The position numbers and the translations under genes were made by a program. The notes below the pieces were generated by a model that was given only the letters and a program-made list of their open reading frames with translations, was not told the DNA's origin and ran no database searches. A stretch of DNA of 63,755 nt from Gammaproteobacteria bacterium. GTDB lineage: Bacteria > Pseudomonadota > Gammaproteobacteria > Eutrophobiales > Eutrophobiaceae. The stretch is taken from assembly GCA_016193395.1 (NCBI GenBank), contig JACPSH010000043.1:1-63755 (forward strand), read 5' to 3'. Below, one piece after another: positions 61,668 through 63,755 of this stretch; within the stretch, counting starts at the first letter, position 1, and each line of letters starts with the position of its first letter.

Positions 61668-62837
61668 ATGACGGATCGGTACGACGAAGCGGACGGGCCA
61701 CTTTCGGGGATACGTGTGCTCGACTTCACGGCCCTACTGCAAGGCCCGCTGGCGACGCAAATACTGGGCGACTTCGGCGCCGACGTAGTCAAGCTGGAGA
61801 AGCAGGATGGGGAATGGATGCGCCAGTGGGGCATCTTCATGGCACGCACCCACGGCGAAACAGACGCCTTCCTCGCCTTCAACCGCAACAAACGCAGCAT
61901 CGAGATCGATCTGCGAAACGCGCAGGATCTGGAGCGAGTGCTGGAACTCGTGGACCGGGCCGACGTGCTGGTCGAAAACTTCCGCCCCGGCGCCATGGAT
62001 CGCCTCGGCCTCGGCTACGAGTCGCTGCGTAAACGCAATCCCCGGCTGATCTACGCTGCTTCTTCCGGTTACGGCCGCACCGGACCGTATGTGTCACGGC
62101 CCGGGCAGGACTACCTGGTGCAGGCGCTGACCGGCGCCATGTGGCTGACCGGACGGCGCGGCGATCCGCCTTTCGTCATGCCGATTGCCGTCGCCGATCA
62201 GTACACGGGGCTGCACCTGGTCGTCGCCATTCTCGCCGCCCTTCAGCACCGGCACCGCACCGGCGAGGGCCAGCGCGTGGACGTGGACCTGTTGTCCTGC
62301 ATGCTGGCGCTGCAGCAACAGGAACTCACTGTGTACTTCAACCACGGCACGTCCTTCGAGCGTCCCGAGGAAAATATCGGCCACCCGGGTCTCACGGCGC
62401 CGGGCGGCGTCTACCGCACTCGGGACGGCTACATGATGCTTGCGATGTTTCCCTGCCCGAAGCTGGGCGGAATACTCGGCGTCGACTGGCTCGCGCAATA
62501 CGACACGAATGAAAAAATGCTGAACGCGCGTGACACCGTCCACAGAATGCTCTCCGCCCATTTCGCCACGCATACGACCGTGCACTGGATCAATCTGCTG
62601 TCCGCCAACGACGTGTGGTGCGCGCCGGTGCAGAACTATGCCGACCTCGAACGGGATCCGCAGATTGCGCACAAACGCCTGATTTGGAACGTCCCCTACG
62701 CCGACGCTGGCGTTACGTACCGGACCGTGGGTTCGCCGTTCACATTTTCGGCGAGCCCGGTGTCCGTGCGTCGCGGCGCGCCGCGTACCGGGCAGCACAC
62801 GGAAGAATTCCGGAACGGGAAAATCTGGAAGGATTGA
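61668..62837 (+). CDS. CaiB/BaiF-type CoA-transferase
   Basis: 389 residues with family III features: RVLDFTALLQGPLATQILGD, FGADVVKLEK, FNRNKRSIEIDLRN, DVLVENFRPGAMDRLGLGYE, SSGYGRTGPYVSRPGQDYLV (catalytic Asp) and QALTGAMWLTG. It moves CoA between acyl groups without acyl-AMP. With MaoC and the SBP-like protein it suggests that part of the pathway runs through CoA esters. Confidence 0.9.
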   Translation: MTDRYDEADGPLSGIRVLDFTALLQGPLATQILGDFGADVVKLEKQDGEWMRQWGIFMARTHGETDAFLAFNRNKRSIEIDLRNAQDLERVLELVDRADVLVENFRPGAMDRLGLGYESLRKRNPRLIYAASSGYGRTGPYVSRPGQDYLVQALTGAMWLTGRRGDPPFVMPIAVADQYTGLHLVVAILAALQHRHRTGEGQRVDVDLLSCMLALQQQELTVYFNHGTSFERPEENIGHPGLTAPGGVYRTRDGYMMLAMFPCPKLGGILGVDWLAQYDTNEKMLNARDTVHRMLSAHFATHTTVHWINLLSANDVWCAPVQNYADLERDPQIAHKRLIWNVPYADAGVTYRTVGSPFTFSASPVSVRRGAPRTGQHTEEFRNGKIWKD

Positions 62838-62869
62838 CGCCCCATAACGTAATCGAGCACTGTATCGAA

Positions 62870-63755
62870 ATGCAGGATGTCTTCGCTCCGATCAGAGAAG
62901 CGGTCGCGATCCAGGTCCGCGAGGACCACAAGCGGCCAATCGCCATCGTCGGCGCCGGCGAGATCGTCGATCTCGCGCACCTGCCGGCCTACAAGGCGCA
63001 TGGGCTCGAGATCGCGGGCATCATCGACCTCGACCTCGAACGGGCGAAGGCTGTGGCCAAACGCCATGGCATTGCGAAGGTCTACCCGTCCGTGCAGGAC
63101 GTCGCCGCGGACAAGGGCGTTGAGATTGTCGACAACGCCGTGTTCCCCTGGGCGCAGTACGAAACCGCGAAGCCGCTGCTCGATGCGGGCAAGCATCTGC
63201 TGTGCCAGAAGCCGCTGTCCTATGACCTTGCCCAGGCTGAACGGCTGGTCGAACACGCCGAGCGCTGCCGGCGTCTGCTCGCCGTCAACCAGCAGTTGCG
63301 GTTCACGGAGAGCGTGGCCGCGGCAAAGGCGATGGTCGCGCAGGGCTGGATCGGGGAGCCGTTCGAGATGAGCTGGGACTTCCACGTCTACACGCCGTGG
63401 GAGAACTGGGGCTGGGTCGCGAAACAGCCGCGGCTCGATCTCAACCAGTTCACGATTCACCCCATCGACGCGGTCCGCATGTTCCTGGGGGAACCGCGAT
63501 ACGTCTACGGCACGCAGGCGCGTGAGCCGGGTCAACCTGAACAGGGCGAAACGCGGACCATCAGCGTGCTGGAATTCGAAGGCGAGACCCGCGCCTTCCT
63601 GCGCAGCTTCCACAAGAACCGCACCGGCGATCCGCGTGCGGAATTCCGCATCGACGGGACGAAAGGCAGCATCAAGGGCACCATCGGCCTGATGTATGAC
63701 TACCCGCGCGGCCGCGCGGATACGCTGGAACTCAATTCACGTGTGATCCCGACCG
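62870..63755 (+). CDS. Gfo/Idh/MocA-family oxidoreductase (partial)
   Basis: At least 295 residues, cut by the window edge. The N-terminal Rossmann fold has PIAIVGAGEIVDLAHLPAYK, AGIIDLDLERAKAVAKRHGI, LCQKPLSYDLAQAERLVEHA (Lys-Pro) and the C-terminal NQQLRFTESVAAAKAM with FTIHPIDAVRMF (His-x2-Asp). It oxidises or reduces sugars or sugar acids with NAD(P). ATG 62870 is taken as start; it is 33 bp after the CoA-transferase stop. Confidence 0.88.
   Translation, partial: MQDVFAPIREAVAIQVREDHKRPIAIVGAGEIVDLAHLPAYKAHGLEIAGIIDLDLERAKAVAKRHGIAKVYPSVQDVAADKGVEIVDNAVFPWAQYETAKPLLDAGKHLLCQKPLSYDLAQAERLVEHAERCRRLLAVNQQLRFTESVAAAKAMVAQGWIGEPFEMSWDFHVYTPWENWGWVAKQPRLDLNQFTIHPIDAVRMFLGEPRYVYGTQAREPGQPEQGETRTISVLEFEGETRAFLRSFHKNRTGDPRAEFRIDGTKGSIKGTIGLMYDYPRGRADTLELNSRVIPT

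Noticed and set aside
1-63755. CRISPR array or rRNA
   Set aside because: No series of equal-length repeats with spacers and no rRNA sequence was seen.

Overview
The window is high-GC chromosomal DNA of a Gram-negative bacterium, most likely a free-living gammaproteobacterium of the Xanthomonadales/Steroidobacter/Woeseia kind. That placement is inferred from two TonB-dependent receptors, exported S9 peptidase and beta-propeller proteins, an OmpR-type two-component pair, an outer-surface nonulosonate cluster and dispersed GGGGTCAG and GAGTCCCG repeats. No rRNA and no CRISPR array are visible; there is one tRNA.

Region 1 (1-6300) is mobile. A tRNA-Arg(UCG) gene at 6209-6285 is the target of an integrative element. 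A 47-bp copy of the tRNA 3' half (6207-6253) is repeated exactly at 881-927, and between the copies lie a tyrosine integrase, an excisionase-like HTH protein, an HUH rolling-circle Rep with a perfect 16-bp hairpin just upstream, and AT-richer cargo of three co-oriented genes: a DUF262 protein, a HEPN-motif protein and a second HEPN/AbiJ-like protein. The cargo looks like an anti-phage module. A 16-bp third copy of the tRNA end at 57-72 flanks a higBA toxin-antitoxin pair, suggesting a second, tandem insertion.

Region 2 (6300-28000) is general chromosome: a DUF2145 exported-protein pair with a divergent XRE regulator, a Sel1/Vps62-like protein, a GGDEF-EAL protein, an S9 peptidase, a siderophore-type TonB receptor, a three-gene nonulosonic-acid cluster (NeuB-like, NeuA-KdsC fusion, surface-carbohydrate protein), an OmpR response regulator/histidine kinase/Ser-Thr kinase run, and an HtrA-like protein with a lost catalytic triad.

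Region 3 (24158-63755, running off the right edge) reads as one large sugar or sugar-acid catabolic locus. Three divergent control regions (27928-28499, 37241-37641, 58244-58445) each carry two copies of the palindrome CTRACATGTYAG (one copy is degenerate). I infer that this is the operator of the FCD-type GntR regulator encoded at 28500. The six flanking transcription units include a TonB receptor and MFS permease; enolase-superfamily dehydratases; SMP-30 lactonases; a D-threo-aldose-dehydrogenase-like aldo/keto reductase; FAH-fold dehydratase/hydratase enzymes; an HpcH/HpaI aldolase; an aldehyde dehydrogenase; two SDRs; a double-length UxaA-like dehydratase; a DMT permease; a MaoC hydratase; a CaiB CoA-transferase; and a Gfo/Idh oxidoreductase. 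Three tandem 550-residue exported propeller proteins and a GH172-family enzyme would supply the sugar. The enzymes fit oxidative (Weimberg/Dahms-like) breakdown of an aldose such as D-arabinose or L-fucose: aldose to lactone to acid to 2-keto-3-deoxy acid, then either aldol cleavage or dehydration and oxidation. The exact substrate is not readable from sequence.
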